Below, one piece after another: positions 13,605 through 16,397 of a stretch of 16,397 bases of DNA. Both the position numbers and the translations under genes were made by a program. This DNA comes from CAIRYW01 sp964555825 (GTDB lineage: Bacteria > Patescibacteriota > Minisyncoccia > Phycocordibacterales > CAIRYW01), in NCBI GenBank assembly GCA_964555825.1, contig CAZKTY010000016.1, positions 1 through 16,397 on the forward strand, read 5' to 3'. The stretch's first letter is position 1, and every line of letters begins with the position of its first letter. Under the pieces are notes generated by a model that did not search any database, was not told the origin of the DNA, and saw only the letters and a list, made by a program, of their open reading frames with translations.

Positions 13605-15326
13605 TTAAGCGAGAGTATTTACTTCTTCAAAAGGAATATCATGATTTAGAGCTTTAACAATTGCATTCTCTTTCATGGTCATCATTCCTTGTTTTCTTAC
13701 AGCTTTCCAAATTTCTGTTTCTACTGGATTTGTAAGAATGATATTTTCTAATTCTCTATTCATCTTGAATACCTCGAACACAGCCATTCGTCCATGAGTT
13801 CCTTTAGGAAATTCACCCGTTGGAACAGCTTCAACCACCGTATTTCCCTTAGGGATCGAATCTCTGAATTCTTCTGGCAGATCAGAAAATTGTTTATTTA
13901 TCATGACCTGAATACTGCCTTCCACGGGGATCTCTTTTCCTCCCCCTGGGGCGATCTTTGCTACCAACCTTTGTGCCATAGAAAGAATAAGAGTTGGTGC
14001 AATAAGGTAAGGATCAACACCCATGTCTACCAATCTTGGGATCACACCAATAGCATCGTTCGTGTGAATTGTTGAGAACACTAAGTGTCCAGTAAGAGCA
14101 GCTTGGATTGCTAGGGCAGCTGTTTCTTTATCACGGATCTCTCCTACCATTATAATATCGGGGTCTTGTCGGAGAGTTGTTCTTAGTCCATTAGCAAAAG
14201 TATAATCGATCTCTGGTCTGATCTGAGATTGACTCATACCTTCAACGTTGTACTCAACAGGATCCTCAAGAGATAACACATTGTTTGTTTCTTTATCAAC
14301 TTCTCCAAGCATAGAGTATAGAGTTGTCGTTTTTCCAGAACCTGTAGGACCAGATATTAAGATCAAACCATATGGCTTGTGAATTGCTTCCTTGATCATT
14401 AATAGATCCCTTGGAGAAATATCTAAATTATCAAGAGCTTTCACTCCTTTGGCTTGATCAAGAATTCTCATAACCACTTTCTCTCCGTAGTAGGTTGGAA
14501 ATGTAGAAACACGAAAATCTATCTTTCTTCCATCAATTCTCGCACTAAAACGACCGTCTTGAGGCTTTCTCTTTTCATCAAGTTTCATATCAGAAAGGAT
14601 CTTAATTCTAGCCACAACAGTGTTCAAAACTTTTATCGGCAATATGAGTGATGTGTGTAAAGCTCCATCAAGTCGAAAACGAACTCTGACCTTATCTGAC
14701 ATCGGTTCTATATGAACATCGGATGCTTCCCCTTCGATCGCATAACGTAAGATAGTAGCGACGATCTTCTTTACAGGAGCATCCTCGATAATATTCACTG
14801 AATTGATCTTTTTACCAATATTTTCACCTTTAAGGTTAACCATCTCTTTTTCTTCATCAGATAGATCACCTTCAAGTTCAGAAAGAGCTTTTGTTACTTC
14901 CCCAGAAAGACCTTTGTAAGAAAGCATCGCTTTGTCGAAATCCTCTCTTGAGATCAGGAATATTTTATAAGGAACATTATTTTTTGATGCAATGAAACTT
15001 ATTGCATCTCTGGCTTCCAAGTTCTCAGGATCAACAATACCAACTTCAAGAGCTCCTTTGTTCAATCCTAAAGGTATGATCTTGTAATAATTAGCGGAAT
15101 CCTCAGGAATGAACTTCAAAGTCTCCATCGCAATATTAGGATTCTCAATTTCCCTTATAGGAACATTCATAGACTCACCTTTAGCAGAAAGAATATCTGA
15201 AGGACTTATTCCATATGATTTTAAAATTCCTTCTATCTCATCAGCAGATTTTGCTTCTGCTTTTGCCCTTTCAGCATCTCCAGAAGAAATAACTCCTTTT
15301 TTTAAAAGAATCGTGATTAGATCCAT
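13605..15326 (-). CDS. pilB: Type IV pilus assembly (extension) ATPase
   Basis: PilB (GspE family) is the hexameric motor for pilus polymerisation. The 573-residue product has an N-terminal MshEN-type region (about 1-140) containing a DILSAKGESMNVP segment. A linker follows, then the N2 domain with SDVHIEP (202-208) and VRFRLDGAL. The ATPase core has Walker A GPTGSGKT (326-333, Lys332), Asp box LEDPVEYN (353-360), Walker B IIMVGEIRD (391-399, Glu396), and His box HLVFSTIHTND (414-424). The tetracysteine zinc site that most PilB/GspE proteins carry after RLV is missing. The sequence there is RLVAKIAPGGGKEIP, and the whole protein has no cysteine. The gene starts 4 bases from the upstream stop and precedes the response regulator. 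Confidence 0.96.
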   Translation of the reverse strand: MDLITILLKKGVISSGDAERAKAEAKSADEIEGILKSYGISPSDILSAKGESMNVPIREIENPNIAMETLKFIPEDSANYYKIIPLGLNKGALEVGIVDPENLEARDAISFIASKNNVPYKIFLISREDFDKAMLSYKGLSGEVTKALSELEGDLSDEEKEMVNLKGENIGKKINSVNIIEDAPVKKIVATILRYAIEGEASDVHIEPMSDKVRVRFRLDGALHTSLILPIKVLNTVVARIKILSDMKLDEKRKPQDGRFSARIDGRKIDFRVSTFPTYYGEKVVMRILDQAKGVKALDNLDISPRDLLMIKEAIHKPYGLILISGPTGSGKTTTLYSMLGEVDKETNNVLSLEDPVEYNVEGMSQSQIRPEIDYTFANGLRTTLRQDPDIIMVGEIRDKETAALAIQAALTGHLVFSTIHTNDAIGVIPRLVDMGVDPYLIAPTLILSMAQRLVAKIAPGGGKEIPVEGSIQVMINKQFSDLPEEFRDSIPKGNTVVEAVPTGEFPKGTHGRMAVFEVFKMNRELENIILTNPVETEIWKAVRKQGMMTMKENAIVKALNHDIPFEEVNTLA

Positions 15327-15329
15327 GAT

Positions 15330-15752
15330 TTATTTAGGGTTAGTTGTTGCAGGAACTTTTGCTGCAGCAGGAGTTTGAGAAGTAGTAGATGTTGAAGACA
15401 CTGTCTGAAGAGTAAAGCCTAGGCTCTCAACCGTAGAGGAAGAGTTTCCTAATCCGGAAGCTGGAGAAAAAGGATCACTTCTCTGCTTATCTTTTGAAAT
15501 TATGGTCTGACTAAAATCCTTGAGAGATACATACGTACTATTACTGAAAAAACCTTGATCAAATTTGATGTCTTGGATCTTTAAAAGAAGTGGTAAAAAA
15601 TCAGCTGACAATGGATCAGAAGTTGTGGGATTAGCAACAAGAGCTGATGTATCTGCTGCTGGCTTAAAGAACATGTTATAAGCAACAAAAGCTAGACCTA
15701 AAAGGACTATGATCAAGATCGGCGTTTTAAATTTTTGATAAAAATCTTTCAT
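15330..15752 (-). CDS. Small membrane-anchored pilus-locus protein, PilP-like position
   Basis: A 140-residue protein with one N-terminal membrane segment (about 11-28) and an extracytoplasmic domain. The central part, residues about 48-96, reads as a short hydrophobic helix (FLPLLLKIQDIKFD) then SLKDFSQTIISKDKQRSDPFSP. The last 40 residues are a low-complexity Ser/Thr/Pro/Ala tail. The arrangement and the DPF-P motif recall the GR-NPF-P segment of PilP-like proteins. PilP normally links PilO to a secretin, which a cell without an outer membrane would lack. I therefore treat it as a pilus alignment-complex protein of uncertain family. It lies 4 bases after pilO and 3 bases before pilB, so it is clearly in the operon. 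Confidence 0.75.
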   Translation of the reverse strand: MKDFYQKFKTPILIIVLLGLAFVAYNMFFKPAADTSALVANPTTSDPLSADFLPLLLKIQDIKFDQGFFSNSTYVSLKDFSQTIISKDKQRSDPFSPASGLGNSSSTVESLGFTLQTVSSTSTTSQTPAAAKVPATTNPK

Positions 15753-15756
15753 TTTT

Positions 15757-16314
15757 TTATTTTAACCAATAGGTTTTTACTGTTACTACATAATCATAAA
15801 TACCTTTATCAGATGACTTGAAGCTTATACCCGTAACATCAACGATCCTCAAACTCTGTTCCAGATCTTTCAAAAAACCAGTAAAACTTTGATAGTCTCC
15901 TGTTATATTAAAAGAAAGAGTAAAAGAACCCACAGGACTATTATCTGGGCCAAGTGTTGTTTGAGTTGTCTGAGCAGCTGAAGTATTTGCACTAGTTTGA
16001 TCCTGGATCTTAATATTTCTAAGGACCATACCGTGGTTTCTAGCAATACCATTCATATCAAGAACAAGCTGAACGTTATCTACATTATCTGGCAATAGTT
16101 TATTTATTGAACTTACATCCTTTGGTGCAAAAGCATTGTACTGCTTTTGAAGTTCTGACCTCTTTGCAATGATCTGTTGTGATTTATCTAATGCAGAGCT
16201 CAAACTATCCACCTGAGTTTGTGTCTCTTTTGCTGTTTGGTATTGAGGATCTGTTACAGTAATAAAAAGTCCCACAGCACCAACTATTAATAATATAGGA
16301 AAGATCGATTTCAT
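15757..16314 (-). CDS. pilO: Type IV pilus alignment protein, PilO-like
   Basis: A 185-residue bitopic membrane protein: membrane segment at about 3-20, then a Gln/Ser-rich coiled coil (about 25-62). The periplasm-side domain has the PilO features LLPDNVDNVQLVLDMNGIAR (73-92), a strand FTLSFNITGDYQSFTGFLKDLE, and a final beta strand YDYVVTVKTYWL. PilO with PilN forms the ring that couples the motor to the outer parts of the pilus machine. It is the first complete gene of the operon. The 83 bases beyond it contain stop codons in all minus frames, and no upstream gene end can be assigned. PilM and PilN are expected just outside the window. Confidence 0.85.
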   Translation of the reverse strand: MKSIFPILLIVGAVGLFITVTDPQYQTAKETQTQVDSLSSALDKSQQIIAKRSELQKQYNAFAPKDVSSINKLLPDNVDNVQLVLDMNGIARNHGMVLRNIKIQDQTSANTSAAQTTQTTLGPDNSPVGSFTLSFNITGDYQSFTGFLKDLEQSLRIVDVTGISFKSSDKGIYDYVVTVKTYWLK

Positions 16315-16397
16315 TTTTTTATTTTTTTTGTGGTTGCATTAAACATTTGTTTTTTCTACTTACAATCAACCTTACACATTCCTGATGTTTTCTCTAC

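Noticed and set aside
1..16397. CRISPR arrays, insertion sequences, prophage or integrase genes
   Set aside because: No repeated spacer pattern, transposase motif or terminal inverted repeats were seen; the region is housekeeping and pilus genes.
1..16397. TGA recoded as glycine (as in Gracilibacteria or SR1)
   Set aside because: All genes are complete with TGA as a stop, and the pilin at 10305 ends in TGA just after its conserved final cysteine.
16315..16397. End of a pilN gene upstream of pilO
   Set aside because: Each minus frame contains a stop within the 83 bases, and the few codons available cannot be recognised.

Overview
The window looks like a chromosome segment of a small-genome Candidate Phyla Radiation bacterium (Patescibacteria), most likely of the Paceibacteria/Parcubacteria group. 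The reasons are an AT-rich sequence, tight minus-strand gene packing, several very short pilins, a type IV pilus locus with no secretin gene in view, start codons without Shine-Dalgarno sequences, and the protein style of the pilus and LigA genes. Taxonomy is inference. TGA is used as a stop (gene at 10305) and no gene needs TGA read as an amino acid, so the code is standard.

Left edge (1-1087): two methionine-type tRNA genes with CAU anticodons lie head to head. One is an elongator-like tRNA cut by the window edge; the other is an unusual initiator tRNA. A plus-strand orphan gene (351-1046) follows, with its own promoter and a terminator. Everything to the right is on the minus strand.

Read in the direction of transcription (right to left), the first block (16314 to 10854) encodes the pilus machine: a PilO-like inner-membrane protein, a small membrane-anchored protein of the same complex, the assembly ATPase PilB, a single receiver-domain response regulator, the retraction ATPase PilT and the platform protein PilC. 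Three small class III pilin genes follow (10670, 10172, 9677). They share four cysteines, one of which is always the last residue. The first and third are closed by strong hairpin terminators, so they form separate transcription units.

The next block (9180 to about 1086) begins with a GspG-like pilin. It continues with the prepilin peptidase PilD (broken here by a 10-N assembly gap) and four minor pilins that resemble the GspH/J/I/K tip complex, the last lacking Glu5. It then runs into housekeeping genes: NAD-dependent DNA ligase ligA, gatC, gatA and a membrane protein with a possible HEPN-type RNase motif. The N-terminal leaders of the pilins are cleaved by PilD. PilB and PilT power extension and retraction on PilC, and the PilO-like pair aligns the machine in the membrane.

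The most systematic unexplained signal is regulatory. Four genes (gatC, pilD, the GspG-like pilin and the response regulator) have an extended -10 element of the form TGN-TAWAMT ending exactly 6 or 7 bases before the ATG, which predicts leaderless mRNAs. No gene in the window has a convincing Shine-Dalgarno sequence. GATC is also visibly over-represented.
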